Source: Candidatus Magnetominusculus dajiuhuensis | GTDB lineage: Bacteria > Nitrospirota > Thermodesulfovibrionia > Thermodesulfovibrionales > Magnetobacteriaceae | Assembly: GCA_015233465.1 (NCBI GenBank) | Contig: JADFXP010000001.1 | Span: 192,721 to 256,720 of the forward strand | Direction: 5' to 3' | DNA: 64,000 bases | Shown: positions 34,923 to 43,697 of the stretch, piece by piece | How the letters are laid out: each line of letters starts with the position of its first letter | How positions within the stretch are numbered: the first letter of the stretch is position 1 | The notes under the pieces: model-generated | Seen by the model: the letters and a program-made list of their open reading frames with translations, nothing else | What the model was told of the DNA's origin: nothing | Database searches by the model: none | Made by a program: the position numbers and the translations under genes

Positions 34923-36065
34923 ATGGTCATGATACTATTTTTTTCTCGAAGGAATTCTCTGAAATATTGGGTGGATACTGGTATTTTCGATAGGGAAAAA
35001 CTTGTTTATGAAAAACATTTAAATAACGGCACTCTAAATAAAGTTTGTTGGATTACTTATGGATGTCTTGATGAGAAGATTGCCAAATTACTAAAAGAGT
35101 CAGGGAAGCTGCATAATAATATATTTGTAGTTCCTATGCCTCAAATATTTAATCATAGATTCGGAAATATTCTATACTCTATAATCTGTCCGTTTATTCA
35201 ATCAGCTATATGTAAAGATGCGGATATATTTAAGACTAATCAAATGGACGGAAGTTATAGCGCAGTTATTGCAAGATTTATCTATAAAAAACCTCTTATC
35301 GTTCGTACAGGTTACACTGCAAGCATATTTGCAAGGAATCAAAATTCTTCATCAATACGGATTAAATTATATCAATGGATGGAGCGGTTTGCCTATAAAT
35401 ACGCTGACGCTGCTGTTACAGCGAGTTTGACAGATAAAGACTATATATGTCATAAATATAAAATCAGCCCGCAAGACGTGTATGTATTTAATAACTACAT
35501 TGACACAACTATATTTCGTCCTAAAACACGAGATAAATATGTAGATAGAATTATATTTGTCGGCAGATTAAATATTCAAAAAAATGTGGATTCTTTAATT
35601 AAGGCAGTTTTAAAGACTCAACTATCACTTGATATATATGGAGGCGGTGAGCTTAGAGGAGAACTTGAGGAGATGTCAAAGACGCTTGGAGCAAAGGTGA
35701 GATTTATGGGTATTGTACCAAATTCAGAATTGCCTGAGATATTAAATAAATATAGATATTTTATCCTCCCATCGCTTTATGAGGGAATGCCTAAGACCCT
35801 GCTTGAGGCAATGGCGTGCGGGCTTGTATGCATAGGCACGGATGTTTCTGGGATTAATGAGGTAATAGAAGATAAGGTCAACGGATATTTAGCCAAGAGT
35901 ACGAGCGCTGATGATATTTATGATGCAATTATGAGGGCACAAGGCGGTGAAGATATGAATATTATCAAAAATGGGCTTGATAAGATTAATGTGAATTTTT
36001 CATTAGAAGGGTTTTTGGAAAAAGAAGGAAATTTGATAAGGAGTCTTCAAAAAGTCCATGAATAA
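34923..36065 (+). CDS. Glycosyltransferase family 4
   Basis: 380 aa from ATG 34923 (the frame is open from a TTG at 34878, but that part is the repeat). It is a GT-B enzyme: the C-terminal nucleotide-sugar domain has IIFVGRLNIQKNVDSLIKA and LPSLYEGMPKTLLEAMACG, with the two Glu of the EX7E motif, then GTDVSGINEVI. It transfers a sugar with retention of configuration, probably in surface polysaccharide synthesis. It overlaps the next gene by 8 nt. No good Shine-Dalgarno is visible. Confidence 0.9.
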   Translation: MVMILFFSRRNSLKYWVDTGIFDREKLVYEKHLNNGTLNKVCWITYGCLDEKIAKLLKESGKLHNNIFVVPMPQIFNHRFGNILYSIICPFIQSAICKDADIFKTNQMDGSYSAVIARFIYKKPLIVRTGYTASIFARNQNSSSIRIKLYQWMERFAYKYADAAVTASLTDKDYICHKYKISPQDVYVFNNYIDTTIFRPKTRDKYVDRIIFVGRLNIQKNVDSLIKAVLKTQLSLDIYGGGELRGELEEMSKTLGAKVRFMGIVPNSELPEILNKYRYFILPSLYEGMPKTLLEAMACGLVCIGTDVSGINEVIEDKVNGYLAKSTSADDIYDAIMRAQGGEDMNIIKNGLDKINVNFSLEGFLEKEGNLIRSLQKVHE

Positions 36066-36876
36066 TACACCGCTTGTATCAGTGTTATTGACAGTTTATA
36101 ATAATGCCCGAGATGTCAGCAAGTCTATTGAATCAATACTTAATCAGACTTTGACTGATTTTGAATTTGTGATAATAAATGACGGCTCTACAGATAATAC
36201 TCAAGGAGTATTAGAGGGATATGCCAAAAGAGACAGTCGGATTAAGATATTTAAGCAAGAAAATATTGGACTGACAAAATCCCTTAATAAGGGACTTGGG
36301 CTTGTAAAGGGTAAATATCTGGCAAGACAGGATGCGGATGATCTAAGCAATCCCGATAGACTTCTCGTACAGTTAAAGACTATGGAGGAAAATGGACTTG
36401 ATTTTGTAGGCTCTAATGTTGATTTTATAACTGAGACAGATGAGTTTATCTCAAGGTCAAATCTGCCTCTAATGCACGAAGATATTAAGAAAGCCATGAC
36501 CATTACAAATAGTATAATTCATACCTCCCTTTTTATTAAGACCGATGTTATTAAAGTGATTAAGTATGATGAAGAATTAATAATGGCTCAGGATTATGAT
36601 TTATATCTAAGGCTTATTGAAGGCGGGTATAAATGCCAAAATATTGAAAGACCGCTAGCTAGTTATAGGGTCAAGGTTGTGCATAGGGTCAAAAATTATG
36701 ATGAGAGAAACCGTTCAAGTCGTTATTCATTGATGGCTTTAAAAAAGGCAAAGGCACGCGGAATACTTAAAATATCATCTCTACAGATAATAAAAAGACA
36801 GGTATTATTGCAAATACCCGTTCCAATAAAACAGGTATTTAATCTAATTAAAAGTAAAATAAATATAGCAATCTAA
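36058..36876 (+). CDS. Glycosyltransferase family 2
   Basis: 272 aa inverting GT-A enzyme. LVSVLLTVYNNARDVSKSI, FEFVIINDGSTDNT and the metal-binding ARQDADDLSNP are the family landmarks. The C-terminal region includes MAQDYDLYLRL, the usual catalytic-base segment (QDYDL). It overlaps the GT4 gene by 8 nt, so the two are co-translated. It is the last gene of the glycan cluster. Confidence 0.92.
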   Translation: MNNTPLVSVLLTVYNNARDVSKSIESILNQTLTDFEFVIINDGSTDNTQGVLEGYAKRDSRIKIFKQENIGLTKSLNKGLGLVKGKYLARQDADDLSNPDRLLVQLKTMEENGLDFVGSNVDFITETDEFISRSNLPLMHEDIKKAMTITNSIIHTSLFIKTDVIKVIKYDEELIMAQDYDLYLRLIEGGYKCQNIERPLASYRVKVVHRVKNYDERNRSSRYSLMALKKAKARGILKISSLQIIKRQVLLQIPVPIKQVFNLIKSKINIAI

Positions 36877-36900
36877 TTGAACTATAATGGATATTTATAT

Positions 36901-37887
36901 ATGCTTAAAACTATAGATATAGAGAAAGTGGAAGTAGGAATGTATGTTATCTTGTCTCGGTCGTGGTTTAGTCATGACTTTTTAGCAAATCAGTTTATCA
37001 TAAAAGATAAGAATGATTTAAAAAAGCTCAAACAGAGCGGACTTAAGACAATTACCATAGATACGACAAAGGGGCGTTATGACATAGATTTTACAGATAG
37101 TATGGGACATGGTAATGAGACCATGACACCTCCAAAGGAGTGGAAGAGCGATAAACTTGTCTCTGATGAACTGAGGGCAGCAGCATTAAATGATTCGCTC
37201 CCGTCAAAAGAAAGGGCAAAGGCGGTCTATAATTTCTCTCTCCAGATAATGAAGAACCTATTAAATTCCCCTACAGCAAAGAATATTTCGCAAGGGAAGA
37301 TATATATAAATGAAACGGTTGACACCATACTATCAGACGATGAGACAGCAAAACAACTATTAAAGATTACATCGCATGATTTTTATACATATACACACTC
37401 TGTAAACGTTGGAGTGCTTTCTGTGCTGTTATCAAAGAGACTTTTTAAGGGATCATCTACCCATAATATGCACGAGCTTGGGGCAGGATATTTTTTACAT
37501 GACATGGGAAAGACAAAGGTTGATTCAAATATAATAAATAAGCCTGGACGCTTAAATGAAGAAGAGTTAAATGAGATGCGTACACATCCGTTTCAGGGTT
37601 ATAAGATTTTACAGGCAGCTAATGAACTTACAGAAGAGTGTAGGATAATAGTTATGCAGCATCATGAACGCGAGGATGGTAATGGCTATCCGCGTAAACT
37701 CAAAGGAAATGAAATTCACGATTATGGGCGTATTGGCTGTATTGCAGATGTTTTTGACGCGCTCACTGCAGAACGCTCTTATAAAAAGTCTTTAACAGCA
37801 TTTGAGGCGCTAAAGATAATGAAAGAGGATATGATTAATCACTTCCATAAAGAGATATTTGAACAGTTTGTCCTTTTGTTTAAATGA
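36901..37887 (+). CDS. HD-GYP domain phosphodiesterase with DUF3391
   Basis: 328 aa from ATG 36901; an upstream TTG at 36877 is not needed because the conserved DUF3391 start (MLKTIDIEKVEVGMYVI) is at 36901. The HD-GYP domain (about 150-325) has H200/D201 (FLHDMGKTKV), HH 254-255, and GYP 262-264 (EREDGNGYP). Such proteins hydrolyse cyclic di-GMP and control motility or pili. PilY1 lies 12 kb downstream. It is expressed alone. Confidence 0.92.
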   Translation: MLKTIDIEKVEVGMYVILSRSWFSHDFLANQFIIKDKNDLKKLKQSGLKTITIDTTKGRYDIDFTDSMGHGNETMTPPKEWKSDKLVSDELRAAALNDSLPSKERAKAVYNFSLQIMKNLLNSPTAKNISQGKIYINETVDTILSDDETAKQLLKITSHDFYTYTHSVNVGVLSVLLSKRLFKGSSTHNMHELGAGYFLHDMGKTKVDSNIINKPGRLNEEELNEMRTHPFQGYKILQAANELTEECRIIVMQHHEREDGNGYPRKLKGNEIHDYGRIGCIADVFDALTAERSYKKSLTAFEALKIMKEDMINHFHKEIFEQFVLLFK

Positions 37888-37908
37888 GACTTGCCATCTA
37901 TTCCATTT

Positions 37909-39132
37909 TCACTCAAAACGTAATGCCTCAACAGGATTAAGTTTTGAAGCCTGCCAAGCTGGATATATTGTTGAAACGAAACTTATTAATATAGCGGAAA
38001 TTGTAACGATCATAGTATCTAATGGCTCCATCTTTACTGGTAGATGTGTTAAATAATATACATCGCCAGGGAGTTTAATTAACTGCCAAGTATCTAAGAC
38101 ATAACAAACGATTGTTCCTCCTGCTAGGCCGATTAATGTTCCGATTAGGCCTATTAAAAACCCTTGCAGCATAAAAATCATCATAATTCCTTGATTAGTA
38201 GCCCCCATTGTCTTTAAGATTGCAATCTCACGTTCTTTTTCAATGACATTCATAATCAAGGTGCTTACAATATTGAATGAGGCAACGATTACTACAAGAA
38301 TAAGGATTATAAACATAGCGAGTTTTTCAAGTTTTAGAGCAGAAAATAGATTTTTATTCATATCCATCCAATCTCTAACGCTAAATGGATACCCAAGGGA
38401 ATCTCTGATTTGTTTACTAATAGTCTTTACGTTAAAGGCATCGGTTATCTTAATTTCAATACCATTAGCAGAGTCAGGAAGGTCAAAGAAATCTTGGGCA
38501 GCCTCAATTGAGGTGATGGCTAGATTTGAATCATATTCATACATTCCAACTTCAAATATAGCAGCAACTTTGAATTTGCGAGTCTTAGGGATCATGCCAA
38601 ATGGCCCAATATCGCCCATTGGAGCTACGATATCTATATCGCTGCCTATGGTTACTCCAAGTGCAGCGGCAAGTTCTTGACCTATAATTATGCTGTTTTT
38701 AGTTCCTTCAAGGGAAATAAGTGAGCCTTTTTTTATATATTTATCAAAATCTGTAGTAGTCTTTTCAAGTTTAGGGATAATCCCTCTGATTATAACGCCT
38801 TGAGCATTATTTCTGTGTGCAGCCATGACCTGTCCCATAACAAAAGGGGCAGTTGAAACAACGCCTGGGAATTTATTTAAATTATTAGTTAATTCTTTAT
38901 AAAGATGGATATTTCCTGAATAACTTGATACCACAATATGGGCATTTACGCCAAGAATCTTTTTATAAAGGTCATTATGAAATCCTCCCATAACAGACAT
39001 AACTATGATTAATGCCATCACTCCAACGATTACTCCCATCAAAGAGATAATCGTATTAATAGATATGGATTTATATCTTTTACGAGATTTCAGGTATCTA
39101 AAAGCGATTAAAAAAGTATAAGGAAGTTTCAA
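37909..39132 (-). CDS. Lipoprotein-releasing ABC transporter permease (LolC/LolE type)
   Basis: 407 aa inner-membrane permease with an FtsX/MacB fold. One N-terminal transmembrane helix follows FLIAFRYLKSRKRYKSISIN, a large periplasmic domain spans about 45-260, and three helices form the C-terminus (TLIMNVIEKEREIAILKTMGA, PVEALRFE). With the LolD ATPase (not in the window) it extracts lipoproteins for transfer to the outer membrane. The start is TTG 39132, with GAGAGG upstream. A single C/E-type permease is common outside gammaproteobacteria. Confidence 0.88.
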   Translation of the reverse strand: MKLPYTFLIAFRYLKSRKRYKSISINTIISLMGVIVGVMALIIVMSVMGGFHNDLYKKILGVNAHIVVSSYSGNIHLYKELTNNLNKFPGVVSTAPFVMGQVMAAHRNNAQGVIIRGIIPKLEKTTTDFDKYIKKGSLISLEGTKNSIIIGQELAAALGVTIGSDIDIVAPMGDIGPFGMIPKTRKFKVAAIFEVGMYEYDSNLAITSIEAAQDFFDLPDSANGIEIKITDAFNVKTISKQIRDSLGYPFSVRDWMDMNKNLFSALKLEKLAMFIILILVVIVASFNIVSTLIMNVIEKEREIAILKTMGATNQGIMMIFMLQGFLIGLIGTLIGLAGGTIVCYVLDTWQLIKLPGDVYYLTHLPVKMEPLDTMIVTISAILISFVSTIYPAWQASKLNPVEALRFE

Positions 39133-39201
39133 TTAATCCTCTCATATTTTTATTAATTTAGAATAACCAAGTTATTGATAAACAGTCAAGGATAATAAAT
39201 T

Positions 39202-39258
39202 ATGGGTTAAGGGAACGAGTTCCCTTGCGGGATTTTTAAGGGCAGCGCCCTTAAAAGG
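39202..39258. repeat. Double-hairpin repeat, copy at 39.2 kb
   Basis: ATGGGTTAAGGGAAC-GA-GTTCCCTT, GCGGGATTTTT linker, AAGGGC-AGC-GCCCTT. It is the inverse orientation of the 13.4 kb copy, with a compensated stem variant (GGGAAC/GTTCCC). It lies in the divergent space between the Lol permease and the ASCH gene. Confidence 0.8.
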
Positions 39259-39314
39259 TTATTATGAATAATAATTATTGCAAATTTTTTTTTAATCTGT
39301 TATTATAAAATGTT

Positions 39315-39938
39315 ATGTTACAATTTGAAAAACATTACCACGAAGCAGTTAAAGATGGCGTAATAAGTTTAGCCTTTAGGCACTGGGATACCTTAAAGGT
39401 ATTGCGGGGGAAGATATATCGTTCTCATAATCTAGGGTTATTGCGGGTAGTAGACGTTGATTTTCGGAAATTGCGTTATGTAACGATTGAGGAAATCAAT
39501 AGGAGCGGATTTGAGACAATGGATGAGTTCCTGCAGAGTCTGACAGAGACCAGTGATTTAGATATAGATTATGAAAAAGATCGTGTAGTGCGAATAGAGT
39601 TTGAATATATTGGTGAAGATATTGAAAATTATAAAAAAGCTATGGGTAATGTCAAGGATTCGGAGATTTTCAGTATCAAAGAGCAGTTGTTAGTCCTTGA
39701 GCAAAATAATGATACCCCTTGGGTAAGACGGACATTACAGCTTTTGAGGGATAATGAGTTTCTCTCAACTGCTCAACTTGAAGAGTTATTAAATATACCT
39801 CAAGATAGGGTCAGGGAATTTATGAAGAAATTAAAATCCCTTCATCTTATAAGTTATAATGATTTAAAAGGCTGCACAATTACCCCGCTTGGAATAAAAC
39901 TCCTGCGTCATTTTTACGGCTGGCCGATTGAAGGATAG
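39315..39938 (+). CDS. ASCH/PUA-like domain fused to winged helix (putative RNA-linked regulator)
   Basis: 207 aa. The N-terminal 60 residues look like an ASCH (PUA-fold) domain: LAFRHWDTLKVLRGKIYRSH and a following strand pair with RYVTIEEINRSGF. The C-terminal 70 residues look like a winged helix: RRTLQLLRDNEFLSTAQLEELL, IPQDRVREFMKKLKSLHLI and a terminal wing. I do not recognise this exact fusion. ASCH domains bind nucleotides or RNA, so a nucleic-acid-binding regulator is plausible. Confidence 0.55.
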   Translation: MLQFEKHYHEAVKDGVISLAFRHWDTLKVLRGKIYRSHNLGLLRVVDVDFRKLRYVTIEEINRSGFETMDEFLQSLTETSDLDIDYEKDRVVRIEFEYIGEDIENYKKAMGNVKDSEIFSIKEQLLVLEQNNDTPWVRRTLQLLRDNEFLSTAQLEELLNIPQDRVREFMKKLKSLHLISYNDLKGCTITPLGIKLLRHFYGWPIEG

Positions 39939-39997
39939 AAGGATAGTTTAAATAAATATCCCTGCTGCAAGCAGCAGGGATATTCTCTAAGAGCAGA

Positions 39998-40741
39998 TTA
40001 CTCTGAACATAAAAGCGCAGCTCCATAAGCTGCCAGTATATCAGGATTTTCATTAACCAAAATCTCAATCTGCAGGCGGTCTTTAAACATGTTTTTTAGA
40101 CAATTATTATAGGCGCATCCTCCAGTAAACACTAAGTCTGTTGTTACATCAATTCTTTTTAACATACCAATAACCCTGTTTACTATTGAAACATGCAGGG
40201 CTTTTGCAATCTCTTCTCTCTTTACTCCTCTGGTAATTAGGCCGATTACCTCTGATTCAGCAAAGACTGTGCACATATTATTTATAACGATTTTATCACT
40301 TTTCCCATGACACTGGTGTCCAAACTCATGGATAGCGTAATTAAGGGCATTTGCCATGACTTCAAGGAATTTTCCAGTTCCTGCAGCACAGCGGTCATTC
40401 ATCTCAAAACTGGTAACATCACCGTCTTGATTTAGACTTATTACCTTTGTATCCTGTCCGCCAATATCTATAATCGTCCTGCAAGTTGGGAAAATGTCCT
40501 TAGCACCTCTTGCTACTGCCTTTATCTCAGTAATAGTCTTGACATTGTCGTGAATCTCTAACAAATACCTCCCGTATCCAGTTGCTATAAGCCTGTCAGG
40601 TTTGTCTGCGCCTATTAGTTGGTTACAAGATGTCAAAGGATCGTGTCCAGTCTTCATTTTATGAAATTTAAGGGGCTTATTGTCCTCTAAAATCACATAT
40701 TTAATGTATCTTGAACCAATATCAATCCCTCCTGTCGTCAT
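39998..40741 (-). CDS. BadF/HgdC-type ATPase, reductase of a double-cubane cluster protein (DCCP-R-like)
   Basis: 247 aa ASKHA-fold ATPase. It has GGIDIGSRYIKYV (phosphate 1), TIIDIGGQDTKVI (phosphate 2) and GGCAYN (adenosine). Two cysteines, C118 (NDRCAAGTGKFLE) and C157 (NNMCTVFAESEV), would hold one [4Fe-4S] cluster at the homodimer interface. The enzyme couples ATP hydrolysis to low-potential electron transfer. It starts 3 nt after the DCCP gene, so the two are an operon. Confidence 0.9.
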   Translation of the reverse strand: MTTGGIDIGSRYIKYVILEDNKPLKFHKMKTGHDPLTSCNQLIGADKPDRLIATGYGRYLLEIHDNVKTITEIKAVARGAKDIFPTCRTIIDIGGQDTKVISLNQDGDVTSFEMNDRCAAGTGKFLEVMANALNYAIHEFGHQCHGKSDKIVINNMCTVFAESEVIGLITRGVKREEIAKALHVSIVNRVIGMLKRIDVTTDLVFTGGCAYNNCLKNMFKDRLQIEILVNENPDILAAYGAALLCSE

Positions 40742-40744
40742 TTA

Positions 40745-42067
40745 TTACTTCCTTCTGCAGGAGCAGCAGCTATTGTTTTTGCTATTGCTTTCTTTAATCA
40801 TCTCTAAGAAAGCCTCAATACGAGTCTTTAATTGTCCCATATCTTCCATGCTGTAGTCGGTTTCAATCTTTAAAAAAGGTAAGCTTATCGTAGCAATCGT
40901 ATTTTTAGCCTTATAAGATTCCATTGTATAAGGCGTGCAAAACTGTAGGGCATAGTGGATAAATCCATCTGCCTTAAGGGTACGAACCATATCTTTTATA
41001 TTTTTCATGCGATCATTATTTGGGGTAAAACAGGCGCAGTCTAAAGATATATAACGGTTCGTGATTATATCATAGGCTTCCTCAATTTCTGCATTGTCTA
41101 AATCTACAAGCGTTCTATAACTTCTCTCACCCACACAAGCCTCTTCACCAACTACTATTGCCCCGCTGCCTTCAATTATTGCATGTGTTTTCCAGTTTGG
41201 AATTGCCATTGGAGAGCCTCCAATAAGAACCCTTTTTGCCCCCTTTTTGGTTGCGCCAATCCCTACTCTTACCCTATCGTCAAGCTCATCACATAATTCA
41301 TTGAGTTTTAATGTAAAACGAATAGGGTCATCATAAAAAGAGATCTGATTTATAAGTAAGGCATCAAGCCCAGAGATTGGGGATGGGTCATTTGCCCTTA
41401 GTAGAGATAATCTCTGTAGAGCCTTTCTCTTGTTATTAACAATCTTTGAGGCTGCCCTGAGTTTTTCAATGGTAATTTTCTTTCCAGTTAAATTCTCTAA
41501 TTTTTCGGCAAATTTCTTAATCTCAGCCTTCCACAGATTAATATCTGTTTCGCCTTGTTTATTTGGAACTTCTATGACGTAAACCTTGCCGGTTATGTCA
41601 TTAAATATCTCAAATGCCTTTTTCTTGCCGTCACAGGTTGTTTCCCCGACAATTAGGTCTGTTGATTCAACATAAGGACAGAGTCCGCTTGCCTTAAATC
41701 CCATAAAGGATTTAATGAGGGCGCAGGTGTTTTTTGGTATGTATTTTTCTGCTTCATCAGAGCCAATGTCAGCCCCAGAGCAGAGTCCTATAAAAACAGC
41801 GTCAGTTGCAAGTACCAATTCTTCAGGGACAAATATGCAGAATGTTCCAATAATCTTTCTTCCAGATTCCTTTGCTTCTAGCAATTCTTCAATCCGTAAT
41901 CCGTGAACTTCGCTAACTACGAAGTCAAAATATCCCATACCTTTAGGCCGATTTTTTTGGGATAAATAGATATTTTTATAGGCCTCAGTAAGAACGGACA
42001 GCAGCCCGTCATGGGCTTTTAGGTTTAATCCGAGATTATTCCACATTTCTTTGTAGTCTTTAGACAT
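40745..42067 (-). CDS. Double-cubane cluster protein, 2-hydroxyacyl-CoA dehydratase D family
   Basis: 440 aa. Single-subunit homologue of HgdB/FldC-type dehydratases. Conserved cysteines include C77 (GTFCIFVPEE), C96, C115 (NTCALIKSF), C130 (GLCPYVES) and C145 (GETTCDGKKK). The stand-alone gene next to one BadF-type ATPase, rather than two dehydratase subunits plus CoA-transferase, matches the DCCP/DCCP-R system described in Carboxydothermus, which holds an [8Fe-9S] double cubane and reduces small molecules such as acetylene. The tail ends in CCSCRRK. GGAGAATAACT precedes the ATG. The physiological substrate is unknown. Confidence 0.85.
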   Translation of the reverse strand: MSKDYKEMWNNLGLNLKAHDGLLSVLTEAYKNIYLSQKNRPKGMGYFDFVVSEVHGLRIEELLEAKESGRKIIGTFCIFVPEELVLATDAVFIGLCSGADIGSDEAEKYIPKNTCALIKSFMGFKASGLCPYVESTDLIVGETTCDGKKKAFEIFNDITGKVYVIEVPNKQGETDINLWKAEIKKFAEKLENLTGKKITIEKLRAASKIVNNKRKALQRLSLLRANDPSPISGLDALLINQISFYDDPIRFTLKLNELCDELDDRVRVGIGATKKGAKRVLIGGSPMAIPNWKTHAIIEGSGAIVVGEEACVGERSYRTLVDLDNAEIEEAYDIITNRYISLDCACFTPNNDRMKNIKDMVRTLKADGFIHYALQFCTPYTMESYKAKNTIATISLPFLKIETDYSMEDMGQLKTRIEAFLEMIKESNSKNNSCCSCRRK

Positions 42068-42450
42068 AGTTATTCTCCTATCATCTTTAATTTGGAGGGT
42101 ATAGAGTAATCAAGAAATTAGTCTTGATAATGGTATACCCTTAGTTCATTATTAATAGAAATAGGGTTTTACCGATCTGAAGAAGTTATGATTATCTAAG
42201 GGAAATAAAAGGGTCTCTCAAATTGAGCATTTTCCTCAGCCAGAAAACCTTGACCAGGTTTTTGTAATTACCTCAACCGAAGCCTGTCTTATAAATTTTT
42301 CTAACTGAGTTTATATTCAATTTGATAATGCCTTTTTTTAATAAAATGGTCAAATTGGTGCAATAGCCCCAAACCTGAATAAATCCCTTGCGGGATTTTT
42401 AAGGGCAGGGGTCTAAGACCCCGTTATAAAAACCCTTAAAGGGAACTTAA
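42068..42450. other. Gene-free gap with hairpin repeat and possible SBBP-gene remnant
   Basis: No gene. 42381-42446 is a double-hairpin repeat (TCCCTTGCGGGATTTTT, AAGGGC ..., module GGGGTCTAAGACCCC at 42408-42422, then a GTTATAAAAACCCTTAAAGGG tail). Next to it, about 42352-42385 matches the signal-peptide region of the SBBP gene (47276-47309) at roughly 27 of 32 positions. The rest is AT-rich, with a CCTTGACCAGG palindrome near 42249. Confidence 0.5.
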
Positions 42451-42723
42451 TTAATCTTTTTTATTAACGACATCTTCCATTTTTTTAAAACCGCTTTCCA
42501 TGATATTTTTGAATTCTTCTCTGCCTTTTTTGGCGTTAGCGATAAATTCTTTGATGGCGTTTTCGGTTTCTTGTTGGGCTTTTTTACCTTTGCCTGTCAT
42601 TTCGAGGAAGAAGTTTTCGCTTAGGTCTTGAATTTCGGTAATATTTTCAAGGGTTGCGTTAAAAGCGGTTTTCATAAAATTTATAAATATCATCATATCG
42701 TCGTTGGTTTTTTTTTCTTTCAT
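42451..42723 (-). CDS. Phasin-like coiled-coil protein
   Basis: 90 aa, almost wholly helical and highly charged, with a central segment (AFNATLENITEIQDLSENFFLEMTGK) and a heptad-rich C-terminus (ENAIKEFIANAKKGREEFKNIMESGFKKMEDVV). The composition and pattern are like phasins and related granule-surface or adaptor proteins. No PHA synthase gene is in the window. GGAGG lies 7 nt before the ATG. Function inferred only from pattern. Confidence 0.55.
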   Translation of the reverse strand: MKEKKTNDDMMIFINFMKTAFNATLENITEIQDLSENFFLEMTGKGKKAQQETENAIKEFIANAKKGREEFKNIMESGFKKMEDVVNKKD

Positions 42724-42856
42724 TTTATAACCTCCATTTATGGTTAAGAATACACCCCTTATAGTAAATATGTCAATATTATATATTGTATAATTGACAA
42801 ATAATTGGTATTTATGTTATTTTAACGCATTATGAATTATTTTGGAGGTATATTTA

Positions 42857-43174
42857 ATGCCTATTTATGAATATAAATGCTGTGGTTGTGGAAAGATTCA
42901 TGAAATTATTCAAAAATTTAGTGATGCTCCAATTACAGAGTGTCCGAGTTGTAAGGGAATGCTCAAGAAGATGATTTCAAATACATCTTTTGTGCTTAAA
43001 GGCAGTGGTTGGTATGTAACGGATTATCCTTCTGCAGATAGGAAAAGGGATATGACGACTTCTTCGCCCTCAGTTCCACCTGTTTCAACGCCGTCTGATG
43101 CGCCAGCTTCAGCGCCTGCTGTAGAATCAACATCTAAAGAGAAATCATCCTCAAAAGAAACAGTATCTTCTTAG
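42857..43174 (+). CDS. FmdB-family zinc-ribbon protein
   Basis: 105 aa from ATG 42857. An in-frame TTG at 42842 is rejected because it would place the GGAGG (42844-42848) inside the gene. [18 protein letters not shown], then CPSCKG, is the FmdB zinc ribbon. The C-terminal 45 residues are low complexity, rich in Pro, Ser, Ala and Lys (the mobile tail common in this family). Role uncertain; some members are regulatory or ribosome-associated. Confidence 0.88.
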   Translation: MPIYEYKCCGCGKIHEIIQKFSDAPITECPSCKGMLKKMISNTSFVLKGSGWYVTDYPSADRKRDMTTSSPSVPPVSTPSDAPASAPAVESTSKEKSSSKETVSS

Positions 43175-43179
43175 ATTAA

Positions 43180-43270
43180 TGGGTTTAACGGGCAGATCCT
43201 TTATTCTTTAGGAAGATTCTTTAAAAGATATTGGGATCTGCGTCCTCAAATCCCGCAAGGCCCGCAAGGC
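43180..43270. repeat. Degenerate double-hairpin repeat, copy at 43.2 kb
   Basis: ATGGGTTTAACGGGCAGATCC, later GGGATCTGCGTCCTC (the GCAGATCC/GGATCTGC arms are inverted), then AAATCCCGCAAGGCCCGCAAGG. It is a decayed or rearranged copy sitting between two convergent genes. Confidence 0.5.
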
Positions 43271-43271
43271 T

Positions 43272-43673
43272 TTATGGAAAAGATAAATATGTTTTATCAG
43301 GTGGTCTTATTAAAGCAAGAATAGCTGAATGCGGAACTATCTGATACTGCTTATTTTGATATTCTATTTCAATTGCCTCTCTTCTGAGAAATATAGCATA
43401 ATCACCAATTTTGGCCTGCATAGGGAAGTACATAGTAGGACGTCTTTCTGACCATGGTTCTTCATTAAATGCTGTGTCTGACATCTGATAACCAGGGCCT
43501 ATTTTGATGATTAATCCGCTTGCAACATCTTCTTTTTCAACCACAGTCGGCGGAAGATAAAGCCCTCCCTTAGTTTTTTTCCCTCCATCTTCTAATGAAA
43601 TCAATACTCTAGCACCAACTATTATTAACTCTTCGCCAGATTCTTCAGACTGTCCTGTTTCCCATGTATCCAT
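43272..43673 (-). CDS. Divergent GroES-like co-chaperonin domain protein
   Basis: 133 aa. It aligns with the Cpn10 fold: VGARVLISLEDGGKKTKGGLYLPPT (strand plus mobile loop start), ASGLIIKIGPGY, AKIGDYAIFLRREAIEIEY and HSAILALI at the end. It is longer than GroES (about 95 aa) because of an acidic N-terminus and an insertion (SDTAFNEEPWSERRPTMYFP). No groEL is adjacent. It is probably not the housekeeping GroES. Confidence 0.75.
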   Translation of the reverse strand: MDTWETGQSEESGEELIIVGARVLISLEDGGKKTKGGLYLPPTVVEKEDVASGLIIKIGPGYQMSDTAFNEEPWSERRPTMYFPMQAKIGDYAIFLRREAIEIEYQNKQYQIVPHSAILALIRPPDKTYLSFP

Positions 43674-43697
43674 TTTATATCCTATTATTGATAATGG

